Of a stretch of 64,000 bases of DNA, positions 1-7,749 are shown piece after piece. The notes below the pieces were generated by a model. It was not told the origin of the DNA. It saw only the letters and a list, made by a program, of their open reading frames with translations, and made no database searches. This DNA is from Promethearchaeota archaeon. GTDB taxonomy: Archaea; Asgardarchaeota; Lokiarchaeia; Sigyniarchaeales; SOKP01. The first letter of the stretch is position 1, and each line of letters starts with the position of its first letter. The stretch is from the NCBI GenBank assembly GCA_029838195.1, contig JALGVJ010000005.1, forward strand, positions 62,001-126,000. The letters run 5' to 3'. Position numbers and translations under genes: made by a program.

Positions 1-1
1 A

Positions 2-442
2 GGAGTTAAAGTATATTTATTATTTAAACCGCCCTTTTTAAATGAGCAAGCTGCAATCGATGATTGCGAGAATTCTTTGAAAACATTAAAAAAATTACCC
101 ATATCTACCATTTCCATTAATCCCATGAATGTTCAAAGGGGCACACTAGTAGAATATTTATGGCTTCATAAACGATATCGTCCCCCATGGTTTTATTCTC
201 TTATAGAATGCTTGAAAAATTCCTTAACTTCTTCAGATTTAGCACGGGTGAGGATCCTCTCAGATCCTTCTGGAGCGGGCACGAGACGAGGGATTCATAA
301 CTGTTTAAAAAAAAGCTGCAATGACTACATGTTAGAACACCTTAAAAAATTCGTCTTATCCCAAGAATTGAAGTATTTAGACATTCACGATTTTAAATGT
401 GATTGCAAAATAAAATTTAGGATCCAGAAACACTATTGGTAA
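2..442 (+). CDS. C-terminal part of RaSEA-type radical SAM enzyme of archaeosine synthesis (partial)
   Basis: The reading frame is open from the window's left edge to a TAA at 440-442, so only the C-terminal end is present and the radical SAM Cys cluster lies outside. What is visible fits the archaeal TIGR01210/RaSEA family: a VYLLFKPPFL strand with an acidic helix, then INPMNVQRGTLVEYLW, YRPPWFYSLIE, and a SDPSGAGTRRGIHNC stretch with further Cys (CDC) near the end. RaSEA works with the lysine-transferring enzyme ArcS to turn preQ0 at tRNA position 15 into archaeosine; that role is family knowledge. The true start is upstream of base 1. A TTG at 77 also opens the frame, but homologous sequence continues before it. 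Confidence 0.75.
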   Translation, partial: GVKVYLLFKPPFLNEQAAIDDCENSLKTLKKLPISTISINPMNVQRGTLVEYLWLHKRYRPPWFYSLIECLKNSLTSSDLARVRILSDPSGAGTRRGIHNCLKKSCNDYMLEHLKKFVLSQELKYLDIHDFKCDCKIKFRIQKHYW

Positions 443-482
443 TTTAACAATGTTAATTTTTAAAACAATGTTCAACCTTAAT

Positions 483-501
483 GTTCTTTTTTAATAAGAA
501 C
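483..501 (+). terminator. hairpin with T-run after the RaSEA gene
   Basis: GTTCTT and AAGAAC form a perfect 6-bp stem around a short T-rich loop about 40 bases after the stop codon. Oligo-T is the usual archaeal termination signal. Inference only. Confidence 0.3.
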
Positions 502-540
502 TTAATAAAAAAAGGTTTACTTTTTAAGACGAAAAACCAT

Positions 541-550
541 TATATTTAAA
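541..550 (+). promoter_or_regulatory. TATA-box-like element upstream of gar1
   Basis: TATATTTAAA lies about 60 bases before the gar1 start, a plausible distance for an archaeal promoter followed by a short leader. Judged by eye only. Confidence 0.35.
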
Positions 551-609
551 TAGAATTGAATATGTTCAAATCTATATTTTATTTTTAGAAGGGATACAAT
601 GGGGTACTA

Positions 610-867
610 ATGCAAACATGGTTTAAAATATACGAAATTCTCTCATATGTGGGAAAATCTAAGAAAAATGAAATTTTCCGTGCGCGAAAGTGGAAAAAGG
701 ATTTCGAAACAATTATGAAAAAACCGGTTTTTAATGAAGATTATGAAAAGATTGGATTTATTAATGACATTTTTGGTCCCATTACCTCTCCCTTCATCTC
801 AATTCGAGTTACATCCTCCAATCATGAAATTAATTCAAACGTAAAATTATACGTTAAAATAAAATAA
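610..867 (+). CDS. gar1: H/ACA ribonucleoprotein protein Gar1
   Basis: An 85-residue protein with the Gar1/Naf1 core strand IGFINDIFGPITSPFISIRV in its second half, the signature of the small beta-barrel that contacts the pseudouridine synthase Cbf5 in box H/ACA RNPs. In the RNP it promotes turnover of the guided uridine isomerisation (family knowledge). Length suits an archaeal Gar1. It lies 43 bases upstream of tfb on the same strand, a gar1-tfb order seen in many archaea, which supports both calls. A better-spaced purine-rich RBS (588-594) serves an ATG at 599 that opens only a three-codon frame; its TAA overlaps the gar1 ATG by one base, so gar1 may be translated by coupling. Confidence 0.8.
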   Translation: MQTWFKIYEILSYVGKSKKNEIFRARKWKKDFETIMKKPVFNEDYEKIGFINDIFGPITSPFISIRVTSSNHEINSNVKLYVKIK

Positions 868-910
868 TTTCCATTTTATAGCATAAATTACCTCCCAATT
901 TAAAAAGAAG

Positions 911-1882
911 GTGAAAAGTATTTCTAGTTGGAAAGAAGTAAAATCAGTTAAAAAAGAAGGATTCCAAATAGAAACAAATTCAACCTGTTCCGAATGTGGG
1001 GAAAATATTTTTTATGATGATAATCGTGGATTAATCGTATGCGAAAATTGTGGATTAGTTCATTCAGAAAAAAATATAGATAATGGACCCGAATGGCGAG
1101 CATTTGATGCTGATCAAAAAAAAAAAAGAACCCGTACGGGTGCACCCATGAGTTACATGATCCATGATAAAGGATTAAGTACAATAATCGATTGGAAAAA
1201 TAAGGATATTTTTGGGAAAGAGATACCCGCACGTGCCCGTGGTCAAATATATAGGCTTCGCAAGTGGCAAAGTCGCATTCGGGTTTCTGATGCTATTGAA
1301 AGAAATTTGACTTTTGCTTTATTTGAACTGGATAGAATGGGGTCAAGTTTAGAACTCCAAAAAAATTTGCGCGAATGTGCTGCAAAAATATATCGAGATG
1401 CCGTTGATAAACATCTCATCCGTGGAAGGAGTATTGAGGGGGTCGCAGCAGCCAGCCTTTATGCTGCATGCCGTTTATATAAAGTTCCAAGAACATTAAA
1501 TGAAATTGCAGAAGTCGCACGAGTCGACAAAAAAGAAATTGGTCGGGCTTTCCGATTTATCTCAAAAGAACTGAATTTAAATTTAAATCCTACAAAACCA
1601 ATAGATTTTCTCAATAGATTTGTTTCTGAGCTTGGACTTTCCTCGAAATGCCAAAAAACTGCGAAAAAAATCTTAAAATTGGCAGAAATGAGTTCTTTAA
1701 CCTCAGGAAGAGGCCCCACAGGAGTTTGTGCTGCTGCAATTTATTGTAGCACGATCCTTTGTAATGAAAGACGAACCCAAAGAAGGATTGCCCAGATTTC
1801 TCAATGTACAGAGGTAACTGTAAGAAATAGATTTGCGGAATTGGTTGAAAATCTTAATTTAGGGATTCCCCTTAAAAAATAA
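911..1882 (+). CDS. tfb: Transcription initiation factor TFB (TFIIB homologue)
   Basis: A 323-residue TFB. The N-terminal zinc ribbon has CSEC (C26, C29) and CENC (C44, C47). It is followed by the B-reader/linker region with [11 protein letters not shown] and a basic stretch before [18 protein letters not shown]. Two cyclin-fold repeats fill roughly residues 115-320, with the typical [16 protein letters not shown] helix in the first and the matching [13 protein letters not shown] helix in the second. TFB bridges TBP at the TATA box and RNA polymerase at every promoter. The start is GTG at 911, preceded by AAAGAAGG. Complete and of usual length. Confidence 0.95.
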   Translation: MKSISSWKEVKSVKKEGFQIETNSTCSECGENIFYDDNRGLIVCENCGLVHSEKNIDNGPEWRAFDADQKKKRTRTGAPMSYMIHDKGLSTIIDWKNKDIFGKEIPARARGQIYRLRKWQSRIRVSDAIERNLTFALFELDRMGSSLELQKNLRECAAKIYRDAVDKHLIRGRSIEGVAAASLYAACRLYKVPRTLNEIAEVARVDKKEIGRAFRFISKELNLNLNPTKPIDFLNRFVSELGLSSKCQKTAKKILKLAEMSSLTSGRGPTGVCAAAIYCSTILCNERRTQRRIAQISQCTEVTVRNRFAELVENLNLGIPLKK

Positions 1883-1916
1883 CCCGCATTAGAGAATCAA
1901 TATTTAATTTACCTTA

Positions 1917-1925
1917 TTTTTTTTT
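1917..1925 (+). terminator. oligo-T terminator after tfb
   Basis: A run of nine T lies 35 bases after the tfb stop codon, the usual archaeal intrinsic termination signal. Confidence 0.4.
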
Positions 1926-2146
1926 ATTCTCATTCTTAAGATTTGCGCAAAATTAGAAAAACATGGATTTTTATCATGAATTTAGTCATAATATTTAACC
2001 CATACTTTCAATTCGAAAAAAAAGATACGAGATAAAGGGTCCAATATCACTCACACTATGATAATATCAAGATAATACTCTAATTTAAGATAAAAATCAC
2101 TTTCAGATTATTTACACCTCTCAATAATTTATCATGGAGGAAAGTG

Positions 2147-2485
2147 ATGGTAGATAGAATCATCAAGCAATCAGAAGTAGATTCTTTTTTGATTCGGATT
2201 AAAAATATTTTTCCAAATTGTATTGCAGGCATTATATGTGACCATCATGGGTTTCCTATTTCTTCGCAAATTGCTGATAAAGTGAACATGAAAGAAAATG
2301 AATTAGCCTTATTAGCAATTTCAAATAGGATTTCTTTAAATAAAAAATTGAAAATAAGTAAAATCAAGTTAGATTTAGATGAGGAAAAAAAAATTAAATT
2401 ATTATTGTTAATAGAAGGTACGAATAAGAACCTCTGTGGAATAGCGGATCTTCGAAACATTGTAAAAAATCAGTTAATTTTTTAA
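2147..2485 (+). CDS. Roadblock/LC7-like protein 1
   Basis: A 112-residue protein reading like a Roadblock/LC7 (longin-related) fold: an amphipathic first helix (FLIRIKNIFPN), the strand-turn-strand CIAGIICDHHGFPISSQI, a long helix with ELALLAISNRIS, then strands ending in KLLLLIEGTNKNLCGIADL. In Asgard archaea many such proteins are presumed partners or regulators of small GTPases, as in eukaryotic Ragulator, GATOR and dynein complexes and bacterial MglB. A GGAGG at 2136-2140 gives ideal spacing to ATG 2147; GTG at 2144 is also in frame. It is followed by a second Roadblock gene on the same strand, but a 13-T terminator separates them. Divergent from the second copy. Confidence 0.6.
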   Translation: MVDRIIKQSEVDSFLIRIKNIFPNCIAGIICDHHGFPISSQIADKVNMKENELALLAISNRISLNKKLKISKIKLDLDEEKKIKLLLLIEGTNKNLCGIADLRNIVKNQLIF

Positions 2486-2516
2486 ATTTTTCGAAACAAG
2501 CAAATTTTTTTATGAA

Positions 2517-2529
2517 TTTTTTTTTTTTT
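2517..2529 (+). terminator. 13-T oligo-T terminator after Roadblock gene 1
   Basis: An uninterrupted run of thirteen T about 30 bases after the stop codon, a strong archaeal termination signal, so the two Roadblock genes are probably separate transcripts. Confidence 0.5.
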
Positions 2530-2648
2530 AATAATAGAGTATAAGAATATTAATGCTTTTTTAAAAATTTTTTTACGAGAAGTAATCGAGAGTCGAACGA
2601 GTGAATCTCGAACCAATTAATAAAACAACTATAAAAGGAGCTTGATAA

Positions 2649-3125
2649 ATGGATTCTTCACGAGATTTTCATGAAGATGAGAAGGAATTAAAAGAAATTT
2701 TACGCACGATCGTTAATAGCACGGCCGGCATTAAATATTCCTTGATTATTGATGATACAGGATTAACCCTCTTAAGTCATTCAAAATTTAATTTGACTAA
2801 TGATGAGATGATTTCTGTGGAAAAAATTGGAGCAATAGGGGGCGCCGTGTTCATTGCAGGAGAAGAGCAAGGAGAGGTTTTAGGGTATGGTCATATCAAC
2901 ATGCAGATTACTGAATATAATAAAGGGATGATATTTTCAGTAAAAGCTGGAAAAGGCATTCTCTGCCTTGCTACGGATAAGAACGTGAACATTGGATATG
3001 TTAGGGCGATTACTAAAAAATTTGCTCCAAAAATAAAAAAAGTACTTGAAACTTATTTAGAAGAGGACAGTTCTAAAGGGAATAAATTAAAAGAATTATT
3101 AGATTCAGATTCTATTTTGATTTGA
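2649..3125 (+). CDS. Roadblock/LC7 domain protein 2
   Basis: A 158-residue Roadblock/LC7 domain protein. Visible elements are the N-terminal helix ELKEILRTIVNSTAGIKYSLIID with DDTGLTLLS (strand pair), the central helix MISVEKIGAIGGAVFIAGEE, the strands GYGHINMQIT and GMIFSVKAG, then GILCLATDKNVNIGYVRAITKKF. This pattern is close to MglB and archaeal Roadblock proteins that bind small Ras-family or MglA GTPases; both GTPase types occur in this window at 12.1 and 39.6 kb, though unlinked. ATG 2649 has an AAGGAG eight bases upstream. The leader holds a 6-bp inverted repeat TCGAGA/TCTCGA at about 2587-2612. The C-terminal tail after residue 135 is acidic and probably disordered. Confidence 0.8.
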   Translation: MDSSRDFHEDEKELKEILRTIVNSTAGIKYSLIIDDTGLTLLSHSKFNLTNDEMISVEKIGAIGGAVFIAGEEQGEVLGYGHINMQITEYNKGMIFSVKAGKGILCLATDKNVNIGYVRAITKKFAPKIKKVLETYLEEDSSKGNKLKELLDSDSILI

Positions 3126-3533
3126 ACTGATTCTATAAAAAGAGGAGCATGCTGTCGCCTAACACACTAACTCTCCCTCTCACTTCTTGGAATTCTCCAA
3201 AAAATCAATAGAGCTCTCTCATGTGAGGCAGTTAATTCATGCTCTAAGGGGACTTAATCATGTATACTGCTTCATGCTGTCTTAGACCCCATCGCTCGGA
3301 ATTTACCTTAAGCTTGGGTTAAATGCCCATTTCGAGCAGTAAAGTATTGATTAAAAACTCCGGATGTATGCATTTTTTTGCTCTCATAATCATCCTCTTT
3401 CATATGAGTCCTCGAAAATGCAAATTTTCCATCATTATTTCCCCAATAAAATATAATGACCGTTAAATAAAAAAATTATTCCCTTAAAATTTGAAAAAAA
3501 TGTGAACTCTTCAAAAAAAGGTAAGAGATCTCA
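3126..3533. other. Gene-free stretch with possible structured RNA
   Basis: No convincing reading frame. From about 3140 to 3420 the base composition is visibly richer in G+C than the neighbouring intergenic DNA, which in an AT-rich genome often marks a structured RNA. GCTCGGAAT (3294-3302) and ATTTCGAGC (3329-3337) can form a nine-pair stem with one G-U pair, enclosing a smaller hairpin; CATGCTGTC occurs twice, near 3148 and 3273. I found no RNase P, SRP, 5S rRNA or tRNA signatures on either strand. It could equally be decayed coding DNA. Confidence 0.25.
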
Positions 3534-4019
3534 TTAACTCGGTTTCTTCTTTTTTGAACGTCTTGAAAAATAAAATTTGAAATAAAAAAACAATCCAAGA
3601 TAGACGCAGAACTCCGAACCCATGTACAGTGTATTTTTAACTATTTTTAAATGATCTTGAGGAACATTTTCGGGATTCATCATCGTTAAAAATACTTTTT
3701 TATAGTCGGCATTTGATACAATCCAATGAGCCATGAAAGTTTCGTCATTCACGGTCCTTAGTCCAAGTGCTTTATAATTTTTTACTATAATTTCATATAC
3801 ACCGGTATTAAGTTTCAGGGTTCCACCATATTCTTGAAATTTATTATTAAGCAGATCACTAATCCCATGAATACCACAGGATGGATTCCAAATTCCTTTC
3901 ACTGACACCACATTCCACATGAACGCTAAATGCAGCATTGACATTATGGGTGATTGGGTGCCTTGAGATCCTAAAAGCCTTTTTAAAGAATCATAATCAT
4001 CGTAATTCTCTTTCTGGAT
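3534..4019 (-). pseudogene. Remnant of a phytoene-desaturase-like FAD oxidoreductase
   Basis: Only the middle of a CrtI/phytoene dehydrogenase-like protein survives. Reading from an in-frame stop at 4020-4022, I see SLKRLLGSQGTQSP, FMWNVVSVKGIW, GIHGISDLLNNKFQEYGGTLKLNT (substrate-domain helix and strand), an ETFMAHWIVSNADYKK segment and SEFCVYLGL, after which the frame ends in a basic unrelated tail. The N-terminal Rossmann FAD motif and the C-terminal FAD-binding end are both missing, and the first Met in the fragment (3944) lies inside the conserved region. It is best read as a truncated, non-functional gene. Neighbouring sequence on either side shows no missing halves. Confidence 0.65.
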
Positions 4020-4029
4020 TTAAATCCAC

Positions 4030-4245
4030 TCACATGAAGATTTCTTCAATTTGATCCAAGGTAATTAATTTTTCTTCTACTAGTTGTCTAATGAACTTAT
4101 AGGCAGCACATTCATATTCCTTTTCCCAGTATTCTTGGTCTTCTTTATAAAAATTGCATTTATGACAGACGCGATTAATTAATTGTTTATTTAACGGAGA
4201 GATGTCATTTTCTGTTCTTAAATAGACATGTTTTTTTTCCACCAT
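4030..4245 (-). CDS. Small Cys-containing protein linked to radical SAM gene
   Basis: A 71-residue charged protein of unknown function. ATG at 4245 has AGGTGAG nine bases upstream, so it is probably expressed. It carries CHKC (C27, C30) and a third Cys in ECAAYKF, then a predicted helix pair (KFIRQLVEEKLITLDQIEEIF). It starts 41 bases after the radical SAM/SPASM gene on the same strand and is probably co-transcribed with it. It could be an accessory protein, a small metal or Fe-S protein, or a substrate of the maturase. Nothing in the sequence decides between these; it has no leader/core layout typical of RiPP precursors. Confidence 0.55.
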   Translation of the reverse strand: MVEKKHVYLRTENDISPLNKQLINRVCHKCNFYKEDQEYWEKEYECAAYKFIRQLVEEKLITLDQIEEIFM

Positions 4246-4286
4246 TTATTTTTCTCACCTTTTTTTCATTATTAAGTTCTTTTAAA

Positions 4287-5569
4287 TTAAGGATTTTTTT
4301 CGTTTTTAGGAAGACGTCCATATCGATAACACATGTAAATATCCTCCCCTAACACGTCGCCTGTTTCAACATAAGCTCGATATCTACATCCACCTCTACA
4401 TTGATTTAAAAACTCACAATTAATTTCAAAACATTTCAGATCTTTAATATTCCAATTTAATCTTTCTTGTATTTTCCTCCAGCTCTGTTTTACCCCTAAT
4501 TCAAACACGTTTCCTAAATCATTTTCACTGAAGAATCCACATTTCGAAATATTCCCTAAAACATCTATAGCCATGATATTTGGCCCACATGCTAAATCCT
4601 TAAAGGAGGTTTCTGACTCGTAAAAAACACCCCATCCATAAGACTTTAAGACTTCTGCTCCTTTTTTACCGGAAATTGCATATTTTTCACGAATGTCTTT
4701 CGGAATGGATTCGTCATAGGTGGGGATGTCTAATATCCAATTTTTAATAGGCCCTAAATTTTTAATGAATTGTTTAAGGGCATTAAATTCATTTACATTG
4801 CGAGCATGAATCATGGTATTTATGGTAACATGAATATCGTGGTGTAATAAAAGTTTAATTCCTTCAATAGTATCTTGGAAACATTTAACATTTCTAAATT
4901 CATCATGCGTATCTTTTAATCCATCTAAGCTTACAAAGACTTCAAAATAATTTTCCTTCAGTAGAGGTAATAGTTCTTTTTTTTGTTTAATTAATGTACC
5001 GTTCGTTAACAAAACTTTTTGTAAAGGAACTTTTTTGAGAAATAGAAGTAATTGTTTCAAGTTTCCATATAAAAATGGTTCTCCTCCCGTCAGAATTATT
5101 CTTAACCCGTGTAATTCATAAAAATCCCTAATTAATTTTATTAAATCTTCTATTGCTATATCTTGTTGCTTCTTATTCGTGAGATAACAATGCTTGCATT
5201 GCAAATTACATTTCTCGGTGATATTAATCATTAATTTCGTTAGATATGGTTCTTTAAAAATATTCTTTTCCGGTAAATTAAGATGCTCCTTTGATACCAT
5301 GGCCTCGTTAGTCATGGGAAAAGGGGAGGATTGAATGATACCAAGTTCTATGAAATTCTTGAATGCATCTTGAATTTCTTTTCTTTTTTCGGGAAGATAT
5401 TCATCCAATATTTCCTGAAAAGTTTTTTTCCCTCAATTTTTTTTAAAATTGCAAAAGCTTCTTCATCAATAAGATAGGATTCATCATTTTTTAAATCAAA
5501 AAGGTTGATTTCTTGGTATTTTCTAAGCGTGATGTGGTGTGGAAGATATGGATATAGATTAAGATTCAT
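4287..5569 (-). CDS. Radical SAM/SPASM peptide maturase with N-terminal PqqD-like domain, split by a -1 frameshift
   Basis: Two overlapping frames make one protein. The first frame (from ATG 5569) gives a PqqD-like segment, NLFDLKNDESYLIDEEAFAIL then KKIEGKK. A run of seven A (complement of 5423-5429) lies where the frame must shift back one base to join the second frame, which continues TFQEILDEYLPEKRKE into the catalytic half. The joined product is about 427 residues. The radical SAM core has CNLQCKHC (CX3CX2C, the [4Fe-4S]/SAM cluster) and TGGEP; the C-terminus has a SPASM cluster region with CX4CX5CX3C and a final Cys, binding auxiliary Fe-S clusters. PqqD-like domains bind leader peptides of RiPPs, so a peptide substrate is likely. 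The second frame also has its own ATG at 5408. Frameshift could be programmed, mutational or a sequence error. Confidence 0.75.
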
Positions 5570-5946
5570 TGATTAAACATAAAAATGCCATGTATAAAAA
5601 GATTCAGCTGATAAATAAAAAACTTATTAAAAAAGATGATTTCATCATGTAAATTCTAGAATTTCTTATTAAAATTCAATTTTCGGGATTGCCGAGTCAT
5701 TAAAATAAAAAAAAGAGTAAGAAAGATTTGACTGCGGGTATAGATTTCTTCCCTATTAAGATTAACCGAGAATATATGGCTTTAATTGCTTTCATTGAGT
5801 TAAAGAAGAATCTTTGCTTGTCTTTATTTGATAAAAATGTTAAGCTCGGAAAATTCGATAAAATTAAAAACTTTTAATACATCCTTTTTTTATTAATTTT
5901 TTAATTATTAAAATTCTATTAAAATATTAATGGACATGCGAAGCTC
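5570..5946. other. Gene-poor stretch upstream of the radical SAM gene
   Basis: This divergent intergenic region is AT-rich. A possible 49-codon frame on the plus strand runs from TTG 5728 to TAA 5877 (product includes GIDFFPIKINREYMALIAFIE), but it lacks a clear RBS, starts with TTG and matches nothing I recognise. It may be a remnant. No precursor-peptide-like frame was seen next to the radical SAM gene on either strand. Confidence 0.3.
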
Positions 5947-6726
5947 ATGAGTGAACAGGATAATGGTATTGAAAAGAGAGATAATAAACGCTCTCAAATG
6001 AAAATCAATATTATTTTACTACTTTTTCTCGGTCTCATCATAATTGTCACTATTCTATCGGCTCTTTATAAAAATATCGGAGAATTCTTTAACTTGACAA
6101 ATTGGTTTGACTCTGAAACTCTTGAAGCCATACCAATTTATAGTGCTATAGGATTTACGGTACTTGTCTGCTTCATAGGAGCGATTATACCCATTCCGAT
6201 CCCTTATCCTCTTCCCATTACTGCCTTTACAGCTACTTGGTTGAATTCTAATGAGAATGCATGGTTCTTAATTACCCTATTAGTATTATTTGCCGCACTC
6301 TCCAATACATTAGGAGACATGTTAGATTGGTTTATAGGTCGAGGCGCTCAAGGATTGTTGAGTAAAGAATCCCCTGAATTACAAAATCCATGGAGTCAAT
6401 TGATTCTAAGAAAACCTAAGATTATTCCCCCCATAATTTTATTATTTGGTGCGACTCCTCTTCCCGAATCGATTCTCTTTACTACTTTGGGGTTTTTGAA
6501 ATATAATAAAAAAAAAGTATTAATATATTGTTTTATCGGAAAAATTATCATGATGGTATCTTTTGCTCTTTTAGGAATTGTGTCTTTAGGGTTCTTATCC
6601 CTTTTTTCCGAAGAATCTAGCCCCAATGGTTGGATAAGCGGCATTATCACGCTTTATATTCTCTGGGGAATCATCGTATTAATGGTGAAATTCAAACCTA
6701 AATTGAAAGAAGAAAAGGAGGGGTAG
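5947..6726 (+). CDS. VTT/DedA-like (SNARE-associated) membrane protein
   Basis: A 259-residue integral membrane protein. A charged N-terminus is followed by a first membrane helix (residues about 20-42), then the VTT-type core: AIGFTVLVCFIGAIIPIPIP, with the proline-rich re-entrant loop YPLPITAF, a helix ending in NTLGDMLDWFIGRGAQ, and a second loop FGATPLPESILFTTLG, then two to three further helices. The paired re-entrant loops with acidic and proline residues are the hallmark of the DedA/TMEM41/VMP1/TVP38 family, which includes lipid scramblases and undecaprenyl- or polyprenyl-phosphate flippases. The substrate cannot be told from sequence. No operon partner is evident. Confidence 0.65.
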   Translation: MSEQDNGIEKRDNKRSQMKINIILLLFLGLIIIVTILSALYKNIGEFFNLTNWFDSETLEAIPIYSAIGFTVLVCFIGAIIPIPIPYPLPITAFTATWLNSNENAWFLITLLVLFAALSNTLGDMLDWFIGRGAQGLLSKESPELQNPWSQLILRKPKIIPPIILLFGATPLPESILFTTLGFLKYNKKKVLIYCFIGKIIMMVSFALLGIVSLGFLSLFSEESSPNGWISGIITLYILWGIIVLMVKFKPKLKEEKEG

Positions 6727-6860
6727 AAATACTTTCTTTTTAAATTATTATTTATTAAAATGTTGACACCATGTCTCCTTTTTTTTAATTTTAAAATATA
6801 ATCTTAAAATTTTATTTAAATCACCCCATTAATTGCATAAAGAATAAACTTTTCTGAAAA

Positions 6861-7211
6861 ATGAGATTAACTGAAGATGCTATAAAAGTCATTCAAGAAC
6901 AGCACGAAGAAATCTTAAAAGAGGATGAATCGAACACCCCTGCTCTCTTAATATATCAATATTACACGAGATCATGATCCAGAACGTCTTGCACCATCGT
7001 GGTTCGACTATTTCCAAAGAGCCAAATCTTGGCCCATGAAGATAAAATAAAAAAATGGACTGAAATAGAAGTAGGTGATAAAAAAATCGAAGTTTTCTTA
7101 GAAAAAACTCTTCTCGGTGAATTAAAAAACCCTGAAGATTTCATCCTCGATGGTCAGATCTGGAAAATGGTCAAATGGAGTCGAAGTTATTTATTCTTGA
7201 AAAATAAATAA
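6861..7211 (+). CDS. Small IscA/HesB-like protein with in-frame TGA, candidate selenoprotein
   Basis: From ATG 6861 one frame runs to TAA 7209-7211 (116 residues), interrupted only by TGA at 6975-6977 (codon 39). The N-terminus MRLTEDAIKVIQEQ resembles the LTxxAxxxI start of IscA/HesB proteins, and the C-terminal half (WTEIEVGDKKIEVFLEKTLL) has a similar strand-strand-helix rhythm. HesB-like proteins are a known archaeal selenoprotein family with Sec near this position, and Lokiarchaeota are reported to encode selenocysteine. A SECIS-like hairpin follows the stop codon. Against this: the Gly-rich Cys/Sec loop is not obvious, and a stretch in the +1 frame (RDHDPERLAPSWFDYF, about 6967-7014) also looks protein-like, so a double-frameshift pseudogene is the main alternative. 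Confidence 0.4.
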
Positions 7212-7224
7212 AAATAGAAAAAAG

Positions 7225-7260
7225 ATGACCTAATCTTAAAAAACCTAGAAGATTAGTGAT
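7225..7260 (+). promoter_or_regulatory. SECIS-like hairpin in the 3' region of the TGA-containing gene
   Basis: ATGA (7225-7228) is followed by a perfect 8-bp helix, CTAATCTT (7230-7237) with AAGATTAG (7249-7256), an 11-base apical loop beginning with six A, and TGAT (7257-7260). ATGA opposite TGAT, with an AA-rich apical loop about ten bases from the ATGA, is the layout of eukaryotic SECIS elements, a type also reported for Lokiarchaeota. The lower helix is weak, and the upper helix is shorter than the usual eukaryotic one. A chance hairpin or terminator is the alternative. Confidence 0.4.
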
Positions 7261-7344
7261 TTACGGCTGCAACCGTTTTTCCTCATTCCTTTTTTTTCTC
7301 GTGCTTTTTCATTGCCCATTGAACTCTCTCATCTCTTTAAAATG

Positions 7345-7533
7345 CTATTTTCCTACCATGGAACCTAAATCATTTTTTTTCATTGATACCTCTACTTTTT
7401 CCAATCTATCTAACGCTTCAATAATGTGCTCACTTGATAAATAACAAGGAAAATGTTTCTTCAATGCTGATTTATCATTATTTTTTAGATATTCGGTAAT
7501 TTGATCCCAAATTTCCTCTTCTGATCTTTTCAT
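7345..7533 (-). CDS. Small hypothetical protein
   Basis: A 62-residue acidic/basic protein, mostly helical by composition (EEEIWDQITEYLKNNDKSALKKHF), of no recognised family. It starts 24 bases after the preceding minus-strand frame and so may belong to the same transcript as the two genes upstream of it. The opposite-strand frame in the same region is rich in Phe and Ser and looks like a shadow. Existence is plausible but not certain. Confidence 0.35.
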   Translation of the reverse strand: MKRSEEEIWDQITEYLKNNDKSALKKHFPCYLSSEHIIEALDRLEKVEVSMKKNDLGSMVGK

Positions 7534-7557
7534 GGTCTTTTTAGAGGTTTAATTATT

Positions 7558-7749
7558 TTATTTTCCACTAAACTCATTACATGTGTAAATCTTATAAACT
7601 ACTAAATTTCTTCCGATCAACTTTTTTAGTCTTTCTTTAATCTCGTAATTTTCTAAAGAATTTTTAATTAAATCAATCCCAGCTTTTTCATATTTTCATT
7701 TCATCTTTTTTTTACATGAATTTGTCGTGCTTAACTTTTCTAAAATCAT
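7558..7749 (-). pseudogene. Short ATGA-coupled frame with an in-frame TGA
   Basis: ATG 7749 overlaps the stop codon of the upstream gene in an ATGA arrangement, typical of translational coupling. The frame runs 63 codons to TAA 7558 and is broken once by TGA at 7696-7698 (codon 18), after NSCKKKMK. The part behind the TGA reads like protein: YEKAGIDLIKNSLENYEI, then LKKLIGRNLVVYKIYTCNEF. Either a nonsense mutation has killed the gene, or the TGA is recoded. No SECIS-like hairpin is visible after the stop codon, so a pseudogene is more likely. The family is unknown. Confidence 0.35.

Noticed and set aside
3126..3533. RNase P RNA or SRP RNA
   Set aside because: None of the conserved cores of either RNA could be found on either strand, only general stem potential.
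5728..5877. 49-codon frame as RiPP precursor for the radical SAM enzyme
   Set aside because: Wrong strand, no Cys-rich core, TTG start without RBS; the peptide at 8615-8722 is a better candidate.
6999..7211. Stand-alone 70-codon gene from GTG 6999
   Set aside because: The same frame continues upstream through one TGA to ATG 6861; the start at 6999 has no RBS. Kept only as the fallback if the TGA is a true stop.
7256..7444. Plus-strand 62-codon frame
   Set aside because: Phe/Ser/Leu-rich shadow of the minus-strand frame at 7345-7533 and overlaps the SECIS-like hairpin.
7696..7698. Selenocysteine codon in the ATGA-coupled short gene
   Set aside because: No SECIS-like hairpin after the stop, and the context (Lys-rich) is unlike known Sec sites; pseudogene is simpler.
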